Assembly (NCBI GenBank): GCA_026389675.1 | Contig: JAPLHJ010000190.1 | Coordinates: 1 to 5,228, forward strand | Direction: 5' to 3' | Origin: Chloroflexota bacterium | Lineage (GTDB): Bacteria > Chloroflexota > Dehalococcoidia > GIF9 > UBA5629 | Length of the DNA stretch: 5,228 bases | Shown: in pieces, positions 1-5,228 of the stretch | Layout: the number at the start of each line of letters is the position of its first letter | Numbering within the stretch: the first letter of the stretch is position 1 | Notes under the pieces: model-generated | Told to the model about the DNA's origin: nothing | The model's database searches: none | What the model saw: the letters and a program-made list of their open reading frames with translations, nothing else | Program-made: the position numbers and the translations under genes

Positions 1-235
1 TGGCGGCAAGTTCCTCCATGGCTATAAAAAGTTCGGTTGCGCCACCACCCGAGCCGCCGTATTCTTCCGGTATAACAATACCCGGAAACCCGGCGGAGCT
101 AATGGCTTTCCAGAATTCATTGCCGAATTCGCCATTCTGATCTTTTTTTCGCCAGTATTCCGGGCCGAATTCGGCTCCGATTTCCTTAGCCGAGTTAGCG
201 ATCATTCGCTGGTGTTCAGTAAGTTCGAAGTCCAT
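1..235 (-). CDS. Acyl-CoA dehydrogenase, N-terminal fragment (cut by window edge)
   Basis: Only the first 78 residues are in the window; the gene continues past position 1. Reading from ATG at 235-233, the protein begins MDFELTEHQRMIANSAKEIG, typical of the N-terminal alpha-helical domain of acyl-CoA dehydrogenases. It then carries the family pattern AGFPGIVIPEEYGGSGGG (about residues 48-65), followed by the start of the next helix (IAMEELAA). Family members are FAD flavoproteins that oxidise acyl-CoA to 2-enoyl-CoA and pass electrons to an electron-transfer flavoprotein; the catalytic base and FAD-binding parts lie outside the window. It starts 21 bp after the CoA-transferase subunit B stop. 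A GGGAG ribosome site (247-251) sits 11 nt upstream, so it is probably the last visible gene of the same operon. The family call is firm; substrate class cannot be judged from this fragment. Confidence 0.93.
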   Translation of the reverse strand, partial: MDFELTEHQRMIANSAKEIGAEFGPEYWRKKDQNGEFGNEFWKAISSAGFPGIVIPEEYGGSGGGATELFIAMEELAA

Positions 236-256
236 TATTGCTCAGTCTCCCGCCGA

Positions 257-1042
257 TTATTTGCCTATCAACATGCCCGTGGGATCGATATCCTTGCGCA
301 GAATTTCAAGATCGCGGTCAGTTGGTTCAAGGCTTACCGCGCATTTGTCAGGGATAAGGATATCAAAGCTCGAATTGTCACGGACCTCTTCTATGGTGAC
401 GCCCGGGTGCAAAGATATCAGCTTCATTCCGCTGGTCTTTTCATCGAATCCGTAGACAGCCAGTTGCGTTATTACCCTGTACGGGCCTGTCTTGCTGGGC
501 AAACCTGCTTTTTCCCTTGCACCGGGTCCGCTCAGGTAGCCCGGTGTTGTGAGAAAATCGACCTTGTTGACGAATGTGCGCTTGGATTGCCCGCCGACGA
601 TGATTATGGTCTTGTGGGCAAAGGATGCGATATCGTTGGCGCCGCCGCTACCCGGCAGCCGGGCTTTTGGCAGGTCATGGTCACCGATACAGGTGGTATT
701 TATATTCCCGTACTTGTCTACCTGCGCCCCGCCCAGGAAGCCATAATCGATAAAGCCCGCCTGGCAGGATGACATCACGTCGTGCATACTGGTGGCGGCT
801 ATGCCCCGGTAGCAGGTTAAAGCCTGCCCCACCGATATTGGCAGTTCCGGCAATATGGGCCCGACACCCCCGGCTTCAAATATGATAAGAAGGTTAGGAG
901 CGTGAGTCTTTTGTGCCAGCATGCCGGCTATCATGGGAAGGCCCGTGCCGACAAAGACAGACTTGCCGTCTTCCAGCAGGTTTGAGCCGGTGTATGCCAG
1001 GAATTCACGCATGTTATATCTGGCGGTTTGGTTGTTGGCCAT
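257..1042 (-). CDS. Class I CoA-transferase, subunit B (glutaconate CoA-transferase / IpdB-like)
   Basis: 261 residues, close to the usual length of glutaconate CoA-transferase beta subunits (about 266). Visible landmarks are the N-terminal VGTGLP motif (31-36), IIFEAGG (53-59), GGAQVDKYGNINTT (104-117), GSGGAND (131-137) and the C-terminal EEVRDNSSFDI region. By remembered alignment to Acidaminococcus GctB, E56 falls on the catalytic glutamate (Glu54) that forms the glutamyl-CoA intermediate, so this is more likely a true CoA-transferase than an IpdAB-type ring hydrolase; that is inference. It should pair with the upstream subunit A gene, whose stop is 45 bp away, to form a cytoplasmic heteromer that moves CoA between a donor thioester and an acid. 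The start at 1042 gives the family N-terminus; AAGGGAGA (1054-1061) lies 11-12 nt upstream, a rather long spacing. Two closer ATGs upstream are out of frame. No sign of truncation. Confidence 0.93.
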   Translation of the reverse strand: MANNQTARYNMREFLAYTGSNLLEDGKSVFVGTGLPMIAGMLAQKTHAPNLLIIFEAGGVGPILPELPISVGQALTCYRGIAATSMHDVMSSCQAGFIDYGFLGGAQVDKYGNINTTCIGDHDLPKARLPGSGGANDIASFAHKTIIIVGGQSKRTFVNKVDFLTTPGYLSGPGAREKAGLPSKTGPYRVITQLAVYGFDEKTSGMKLISLHPGVTIEEVRDNSSFDILIPDKCAVSLEPTDRDLEILRKDIDPTGMLIGK

Positions 1043-1087
1043 CTATCATTCATTCTCCCTTATAATCTGGACCAGCGTCGACTACTA

Positions 1088-2098
1088 TTACTTGCGCCAG
1101 GGCGTCACCAGGGGCACCCTCATGGCTTCACGTTTCTGAAGGAATGCAATTTTTTTCAGCCCGCCACAAATCTCCAGGTATTCGTCGAAATCTTTTACCC
1201 CGAAAATATATTTGTCCGAATACTGGCGGACACCCTCATCGGTCTTGGATAGCGATAGCCATTCAGCTATATGTTCCTCATCGAAAAAGTACTTGCCGTG
1301 CATCTCGCAGGGGTGTGATCCATAAGGCTGCTCGATAACGGCGTCCACCACGTAAAACGGTATGTTCGTGCGCCAGGGCTCCCGGCGTATTATCTCGTTG
1401 TCAACGATTTCCTCGGTGGTTATGATGAGCTTGCGGGCACAGCGCGCCAGTTCAAAGTCCTCAACCATGATCCCATCGATCTGGCAGTTGCCGTAGATAT
1501 CGCAGCGGTGTACGTGGATAAATGCGACGTCAGGATATGCCGCCGGGATCAGGTTGATAGGTTTACCGCTGAAAGGGTCGGTTACCACCTTGCATGAGCT
1601 GTATTTGCCGGTATCGGTGCCCAGCAGGTTGCGGCTGGGGATAAAGGGGAGGCCCATCATCCCCGCCAGGAACCTCCATTGATAACCGGCATTGCTGATT
1701 TCCCCGATTACCTTGCACTTGCCGGACTCCACCATACGCCGGCCGGCGGGAGAGAGTCCTCTTACCTCGTGCCCGAAGCTGTAAGCGACCTCGACCTTGT
1801 CCACGCATCCGTTTCCAACCAATAAATCCAGGTCATGCACCGCCGTCTTTCCGGCCATGGTAAGGTTGCGCTTATGCTGGCGTATGATTTCATAGATGAT
1901 ATTCATGGAAACACGGATGTGGCCAAAGCCGCCGCTGGCGATAAAGTCACCGTTTTTAACAAAGCTTGCCACGGCCTCGCTGGCCGTCATGGTTTTATCC
2001 TTCAGTGCGCGGGACTTATTGTGCAGGACGAACTCACGGTTCTCATCCGGGTCGTGCCAGCCGACCAGTTCGCCCAGGCCTTCATGTAAAACTTCCAT
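1088..2098 (-). CDS. Class I CoA-transferase, subunit A (glutaconate CoA-transferase / IpdA-like)
   Basis: 336 residues from ATG 2098-2096; GctA-type subunits are about 320. Landmarks in order: an N-terminal extension with LVGWHDPDENREFV (11-24); a CoA-transferase entry motif with SGGFGHIRV (55-63); MAGKTAVHDLD (81-91) and VGNG (94-97); AYSFGHEVRGLSP (105-117); EISNAGYQWRFLAGMMGLPF (133-152); a DPFSGKP element (174-180); PDVAFIHVHRCDIYGN (189-204); and later EEIVDNEIIRREPWRTNIPF. These match the alpha subunit of family I CoA-transferases, which supplies much of the acyl-CoA pocket while the beta subunit carries the catalytic glutamate. An in-frame GTG at 2164 would add 22 residues, but AAGGAG at 2105-2110 lies 6 nt before ATG 2098 and the protein then begins as its relatives do, so I take the ATG. 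The next gene, 45 bp downstream, is the matching subunit B. Substrate acids are unknown. Confidence 0.93.
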   Translation of the reverse strand: MEVLHEGLGELVGWHDPDENREFVLHNKSRALKDKTMTASEAVASFVKNGDFIASGGFGHIRVSMNIIYEIIRQHKRNLTMAGKTAVHDLDLLVGNGCVDKVEVAYSFGHEVRGLSPAGRRMVESGKCKVIGEISNAGYQWRFLAGMMGLPFIPSRNLLGTDTGKYSSCKVVTDPFSGKPINLIPAAYPDVAFIHVHRCDIYGNCQIDGIMVEDFELARCARKLIITTEEIVDNEIIRREPWRTNIPFYVVDAVIEQPYGSHPCEMHGKYFFDEEHIAEWLSLSKTDEGVRQYSDKYIFGVKDFDEYLEICGGLKKIAFLQKREAMRVPLVTPWRK

Positions 2099-2208
2099 CT
2101 GACTCTCCTTCGTTACTTTGAGATATACGCCAACCAAAGCAGGCACAAGCAGTACTTCTGCCACCTGCCAGGATACAAATTACCTGTATAAATAAAGTGA
2201 TGTTAAGG
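2099..2208 (-). other. 110-bp intergenic gap, the largest in the cluster
   Basis: Lies between the stop of the broken BKACE gene and the CoA-transferase subunit A start. The other gaps here are 17-45 bp. The half nearest the BKACE stop is AT-rich and contains the short inverted repeat ATACA/TGTAT (7-nt loop). The other half contains GCAG/CTGC and CAGG/CCTG pairings around the GTG at 2164. No T-tract follows either element, so neither looks like an intrinsic terminator, and no convincing -35/-10 pair is present. It may hold a weak internal promoter or simply be a spacer; the sequence does not decide. Confidence 0.4.
2105..2110 (-). promoter_or_regulatory. Ribosome binding site setting the CoA-transferase subunit A start
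   Basis: Reads AAGGAG on the minus strand, 6 nt before the ATG at 2098. The alternative in-frame GTG at 2164 has no comparable site at proper distance (only an AGG immediately before it). This decides the start of the subunit A gene. Confidence 0.8.
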
Positions 2209-3097
2209 TTATTTCTTAGTTATGCCGAGGATCTTCCGTGCTTCGGCAGGAGTTGCCGGTTCCCTTCCCAGGGATGAGGCAATCTTAACTGCCACTTCAA
2301 CCTGCTCGTAGCTACCCTTGGCTAAATCGCCATTGGGCAACCTGGTGTTATCTTCAAGCCCGACCCTCATGTGGCCTCCCATCAAACAGGACTGCATGAT
2401 GGCAGGGAACTGCTCCGTGCCGACAGCGCAGGTGGTAAAGTTAGAACCGGCCGGAAGGGCATTGACCATTGCGACAAACACCTCCGGTCTGAATTTCTGG
2501 CCTCCTGCCACGCCCCAGACAAAGTTGAAGTTGTAGGGCTTGCGGAATATGTCCTGCTTGGCTATCAGCAGCCAGTTATCCAGGCCGCCCCTCCATGATT
2601 TTACCGAAATCCTGGAGCATGCCGAACGAGTTGACGAAGACGTTGTCTATCAGTATCTGCCCGGTTTTTCGGTCCAATACACTGAAATTCATAGTATTGG
2701 TGTTGAGCGAAGCGCTCTCCGGCTTGATGGCCTGGATCGATCTTATCCTTGATTCCATGTTGAGCTTGATCAGGTTATTTATCAGATTTACACAATCAGA
2801 CTCGGGAAACGGCCCGACCTGGCAGGGGAAACCCACCGAGGACGTGACCTGAATGATCAGGTCGGGTACGCGTTGTTTGATCGCATCGTAAGTTGCTTTT
2901 ACCTTGTCTACCTCAGATGTATGATACCCTCCCATTTTCTCGTCGCGGCCGTGGATGTGTACCATGCTGGCGCCTGCCTTGTAGGCTTTCTCGGCCTCAT
3001 CGGCATATTCCTTTGGTGTATACGGGGTTGCAGGGTTATTATTCTTGAATGTCGCGGACCCTGCCAGTGCTGCCGTGATAATTACTTTGTCTTCCAT
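2209..3097 (-). pseudogene. Beta-keto acid cleavage enzyme (BKACE, DUF849), disrupted by internal deletion and frameshift
   Basis: BKACE enzymes are Zn-dependent TIM-barrel proteins that convert a beta-keto acid plus acetyl-CoA into acetoacetate plus a new acyl-CoA; the type member is Kce of lysine fermentation. The 5' part (3097 to about 2590) shows VIITAALAGS at the N-terminus, the Zn-binding pair H47/H49 in VHIHGRDE, IIQVTSS (81-87), SASLNTNTMNF and VNSFGMLQDFGKIM, then hits TAA at 2578-2576. Homology resumes in another frame at about 2586 (GGLDNWLLIAKQ, KPYNFNFVWGVAGG) and runs through GGHMRVGLEDN, which carries the third Zn ligand (Glu, codon 2355-2353), and EPATPAEARKILG to TAA at 2211-2209. 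The join lacks the conserved stretch equivalent to PEVEVYESG of Kce, about 11-14 residues including the Glu143 equivalent. This is therefore a deletion of 3n+2 bases, not a single-base slip. The Kce Glu14 position is Ala15 here, arguing against 3-keto-5-aminohexanoate as substrate. GAGGAGG at 3103-3109 gives a strong start. Confidence 0.87.
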
Positions 3098-3102
3098 ACA
3101 AA

Positions 3103-3109
3103 CCTCCTC
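3103..3109 (-). promoter_or_regulatory. Strong ribosome binding site of the BKACE gene
   Basis: GAGGAGG on the minus strand, 5 nt before ATG 3097. It is the best Shine-Dalgarno match in the window, although the gene it serves is interrupted. This suggests the disruption is recent or is a sequence error. Confidence 0.75.
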
Positions 3110-3126
3110 AAATATTGTTATTGCCT

Positions 3127-3579
3127 TTATGCAGGCTGGAAATACTCGATATCCAGGATATTAGCGTCACGTTTTGCCTTGAAAACCGGTTCCAGTTTCA
3201 TGCCGGGCTTAATATCCTTAAAATCAACTCCGCCGATGAAATGCGTCATCGATGTATCAGCGCCGTCCAGCTTAATCACACCGATTGCATAAGGCGGTTT
3301 CAGCGCCTGTACCGATGACTCGTAGTGTACGATGGTGAATGTTTCAAGCTTGCCCTTTCCGCTTAACTCAATAAGCTCTTCCACCTTGCTGAAGCATTTC
3401 GGACACACGGACCTGGGCGGAACGTTAACCATGCCGCATTTGGGGCACTTTGCGCCGCAGATAACCTTGCTGTCCCTGATCTTGATGAAGAACTTGCTGG
3501 CCATGGAACCCACGGAGTATTTGTAGGGCATGATTACGAAGCCTTCAAAAATGACGGGTTCTTTTTTTACTGCTTCCAT
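3127..3579 (-). CDS. DUF35 zinc-ribbon/OB-fold acyl-CoA-binding protein, canonical copy
   Basis: 150 residues. An N-terminal helical segment precedes a rubredoxin-like zinc ribbon, CPKC (45-48) and CPKC (59-62), separated by the family signature VPPRSV; C41 is an extra cysteine just before it. The OB-fold follows: GKGKLETFTIVHYE (74-87), PPYAIGVIKLDGAD (95-108), a THFIGG strand, KPGMKLEPVF, and an ILDIEYFQP terminus. DUF35 proteins usually partner thiolase-superfamily enzymes. In the archaeal thiolase/HMG-CoA synthase complex the DUF35 subunit bridges the enzymes and binds CoA, and in steroid degradation ChsH2 carries a DUF35 domain that binds the Ltp2 aldolase. Here the likely partner is the thiolase-like protein two genes upstream. 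It follows the other DUF35 gene by 29 bp and precedes the BKACE gene by 29 bp. GGAAGGA (3587-3593) lies 7 nt before the ATG. Intact; its specific substrate is unknown. Confidence 0.92.
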   Translation of the reverse strand: MEAVKKEPVIFEGFVIMPYKYSVGSMASKFFIKIRDSKVICGAKCPKCGMVNVPPRSVCPKCFSKVEELIELSGKGKLETFTIVHYESSVQALKPPYAIGVIKLDGADTSMTHFIGGVDFKDIKPGMKLEPVFKAKRDANILDIEYFQPA

Positions 3580-3608
3580 AGTTATTTCCTTCCTATCTCT
3601 TCTTTAAA

Positions 3609-4097
3609 TTACTCGGTAATGGTCCTGAAGTGGACTATGTCGAAGATATTGCCCTTGCGCTCCGCCTTGGGCTTGATTACCGCTTCGACCCGCATGAAAA
3701 TTTTGATCTTTTCCTCATCCGTCTCCTCGAGCTGGTGCTGCAGTATGACGGTTGCGCCGTCCAGCAGTATGATGCCCACCGCGAAGGGGATTTTCAGCAT
3801 CTCACCCGTTGTCGGCAGCAGGAATGATTGCTCCGCCATGAAATAGGTCACCAATGTGCCTTTAGGCCCGACCGGGATCCACTTCGACCTGTCGGTGCAT
3901 CGCGTATGGTCCCTGGTGCAGACGTCTTTCGGCAGGCAAAAAGCCCGGCCGCAGGTAGGACACTGGTTGGCATAGATAATACCGTTTTCTTTTAGCTCCC
4001 TGAAAAACTCGCCCCAGACCTCTCCTGTCCTCCACTTGTAGGGGATCTTCATCATCTTATTGATGTAAATTAACTCTTCCTGTTCTTTTTGTTTCAT
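3609..4097 (-). CDS. DUF35 zinc-ribbon/OB-fold protein with altered second zinc knuckle
   Basis: 162 residues. A charged N-terminus leads into PYKWRTGEVWGEFFRELKEN (19-38), then the first knuckle CPTC (46-49) and a LPKDVC segment. The second knuckle is not the usual CxxC: C60 is followed by C67 seven residues later (CTRDHTRC), with C54 as another nearby cysteine, so metal binding may be changed or lost. The OB-fold follows with KWIPVGPKGTLVTYF (72-86), IPFAVGIILLDGA (103-115), LQHQLEETDEEKIKIFMRVE and the closing GNIFDIVHFRTI. By family it should bind the thiolase-like protein encoded 17 bp upstream, acting as a CoA-ester-binding or structural subunit; two different DUF35 proteins side by side suggest a mixed complex. 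GGAGGG (4107-4112) lies 9 nt before ATG 4097. In-frame Met15/Met16 are later alternatives without a better site. Confidence 0.88.
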   Translation of the reverse strand: MKQKEQEELIYINKMMKIPYKWRTGEVWGEFFRELKENGIIYANQCPTCGRAFCLPKDVCTRDHTRCTDRSKWIPVGPKGTLVTYFMAEQSFLLPTTGEMLKIPFAVGIILLDGATVILQHQLEETDEEKIKIFMRVEAVIKPKAERKGNIFDIVHFRTITE

Positions 4098-4114
4098 ATC
4101 TATATTCCCTCCAG

Positions 4115-5218
4115 TTAATCCATGGTTTTGCTCAAAAGCAGCAGGTCGGACCAGTATGATCCGCCGAAGCCGCTGGCCAGGGCCTGTTTCACGTCCCTGG
4201 TCACCTGGTGCTCACCCGCATCTCCCCTGAGCTGCAGGGCCGCCTCGGCTACCCTCAGTATGGCCGAGTCGCCAATGGAGTTGGTGCAGAGCACACCACC
4301 GGACGGACTGACCGGGTATTCTCCTTCCAGTTTGAGTGCCCCTTTCTCAATCAGCTTCCATCCTTCGTTTGGTTCACAGACCAGGAAGTCCTCCAGCCAC
4401 ATGGGGATAGCGAAGGCGAAGGGATCGTACATCTCGAAGACCTGGGTCTCCTGCATAGGTTTGGTGATATGATTGCGTTTGAACAGCTTGGCGCCGGCCT
4501 CCATGTGAGAGGTCCATCGTTTTTCACCTATTCCGAACTGCGCGCCGCCGTATTCTACATGCACCGTTACGTGGTCCTTCATCCAGACCGGCTTCTTGCA
4601 GATCTTCTTGGCCTTGCTCTCGCTGGCAAGTACCATTGCGGTGGCGCCCAGGCTGGTGGGGCAGCACATCAGCAGGTTCAACGGGTACATCACCATCCTG
4701 GCTTTCATAACATCCTCAACGGTATATATCTCACGCATATGCGCCATGGGATTCCTGTGCGCGGCCTGGGATGCGTTGGCACGCACCATGGCGGCATGCT
4801 CCAGTTTGCATCCGCTCCTCTGCATGTAGGCAACCGAGACCGTTGCCAGGCCTCCTATGGCGCCCACCAGGAAATGCCGGTCTACCGCGGGGTCGGTGAT
4901 GGTGGAGATAGCCGGCGTCACCAGTCCCTCATCGTGCTTTTCCCAGCCGATCACCATCACAATGTCGTACAGGCCTGAGGCGATATGATACCAACCCTGT
5001 ATTGCTGTCATGGTCCCGACTGTGCCGCCTGTGTTCATCTTGAAGCCCGGCCTGCCGGCTGCCCCGCTGTAAAGGTTCAGCATGGCATCGTTAAGGTGGT
5101 GTCCCTCGAACAGTGCCTTGGTGACGGCGTCGTAAATCAGCTCACCGTCATTAACATAGGGTCTTCGGCCGCTGTGCGTTGTCTGGCCGATTCCAACAAT
5201 TGCAACCCTGTTTGCCAT
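4115..5218 (-). CDS. Thiolase-superfamily protein (SCP-x/Ltp-like) lacking the catalytic cysteine
   Basis: 367 residues; relatives are usually about 385-390. It begins with the family motif RVAIVGIGQT (4-13) and continues with NTGGTVG (62-68), SGLYDIVMVIGWEK (81-94), RNPMAHMREIYTVEDVM (155-171), YPLNLLMCCPTSLGATAMVL (178-197), FEMYDPFAF (261-269) and SPSGGVLCTNSIGDSAILRV (304-323). Canonical thiolases have a nucleophilic Cys near residue 89 where this protein has Gly65, and a GHP histidine where it has TNS (312-314). Normal thiolase chemistry is therefore unlikely. Ltp-type relatives paired with DUF35 proteins act as retro-aldolases in steroid side-chain degradation, which makes a C-C lyase or aldolase role, or a structural one, plausible. 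Between AVTKAL (31-36) and FEGHH (37-41) the usual DAGL-DIDAVVVG-type helix/strand segment is missing, about 20 residues, with the frame kept. The first DUF35 gene follows by 17 bp. The start fits the family N-terminus; only 10 bases lie upstream, so its ribosome site and promoter cannot be judged. Confidence 0.88.
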   Translation of the reverse strand: MANRVAIVGIGQTTHSGRRPYVNDGELIYDAVTKALFEGHHLNDAMLNLYSGAAGRPGFKMNTGGTVGTMTAIQGWYHIASGLYDIVMVIGWEKHDEGLVTPAISTITDPAVDRHFLVGAIGGLATVSVAYMQRSGCKLEHAAMVRANASQAAHRNPMAHMREIYTVEDVMKARMVMYPLNLLMCCPTSLGATAMVLASESKAKKICKKPVWMKDHVTVHVEYGGAQFGIGEKRWTSHMEAGAKLFKRNHITKPMQETQVFEMYDPFAFAIPMWLEDFLVCEPNEGWKLIEKGALKLEGEYPVSPSGGVLCTNSIGDSAILRVAEAALQLRGDAGEHQVTRDVKQALASGFGGSYWSDLLLLSKTMD

Positions 5219-5228
5219 TTTATTTACC

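Noticed and set aside
212..772. A 186-codon plus-strand open frame opposite CoA-transferase subunit B and the acyl-CoA dehydrogenase start
   Set aside because: It is antisense to two well-supported genes, spans their junction, and has no family resemblance.
1563..1808. An Arg/Gly-rich 81-codon minus-strand frame inside CoA-transferase subunit A
   Set aside because: It is an out-of-frame overlap with a conserved part of subunit A. Its arginine-rich composition is what a shifted frame of a GC-rich region would give.
1088..2164. The GTG-initiated, 22-residue longer form of CoA-transferase subunit A
   Set aside because: The added residues do not resemble the family N-terminus and lack a well-placed ribosome site. 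ATG 2098 has AAGGAG 6 nt upstream and gives the familiar N-terminus.
2099..2208. A possible internal promoter (TATATC near the subunit A start) or a terminator hairpin in the 110-bp gap
   Set aside because: No convincing -35 partner at 16-18 bp spacing was found. The inverted repeats are only 4-5 bp and are not followed by a T-run. Too weak to annotate.
2209..2598. A single-base sequencing slip as the cause of the BKACE frameshift
   Set aside because: A one-base correction restores the frame but still leaves about 11-14 conserved residues missing at the join, so a larger deletion is needed to explain it.
2576..3097. The 173-residue 5' BKACE fragment as an independent short protein
   Set aside because: It stops mid-domain, the remaining half lies just downstream in another frame, and it would lack the third Zn ligand. 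It is better described as part of one disrupted gene.
4208..4978. A 256-codon plus-strand open frame opposite the thiolase-like gene
   Set aside because: It lies wholly antisense to a gene with clear thiolase-family motifs. The translation is His/Gly-rich with no recognisable domain, and I see no good ribosome site. It is explained as a shadow of codon bias.

Overview
The window holds seven protein-coding genes, all on the minus strand and closely spaced. They look like one operon read from right (5228) to left (1) for acyl-CoA and beta-keto-acid metabolism. I see no rRNA, tRNA, CRISPR array, mobile element or terminator. The medium GC content, strong AAGGAG-like ribosome binding sites and gene families suggest a bacterium with extensive acyl-CoA metabolism, probably anaerobic or from sediment (Chloroflexota/Dehalococcoidia or a deltaproteobacterial lineage would fit). 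The sequence alone does not settle the taxon.

In transcription order the genes are: (1) a thiolase-superfamily protein of the SCP-x/Ltp type without the usual nucleophilic cysteine (5218-4115); (2) a DUF35 zinc-ribbon/OB-fold protein with an altered second zinc knuckle (4097-3609); (3) a second DUF35 protein with a canonical four-cysteine ribbon (3579-3127); (4) a beta-keto acid cleavage enzyme (BKACE, DUF849) gene broken by an internal deletion and frameshift (3097-2209); (5) and (6) the two subunits of a glutaconate-CoA-transferase-like class I CoA-transferase (2098-1088 and 1042-257); (7) the N-terminus of an acyl-CoA dehydrogenase running off the left edge (235-1). Gaps are 17 to 45 bp, except 110 bp between the BKACE gene and CoA-transferase subunit A.

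Inferred joint role: the thiolase-like protein and its DUF35 partners probably form a complex that makes or breaks a C-C bond on a CoA thioester. An intact BKACE would exchange a beta-keto acid with acetyl-CoA to give acetoacetate and a new acyl-CoA. The CoA-transferase would move CoA between acids, and the dehydrogenase would oxidise the acyl-CoA. The substrate cannot be read from the sequence.

The main oddities are two apparent internal deletions. One is out of frame in the BKACE gene and removes a conserved active-site segment. The other is in frame near the N-terminus of the thiolase-like protein, where about 20 residues usual in the family are absent. They may reflect decay of the cluster or sequencing/assembly errors.
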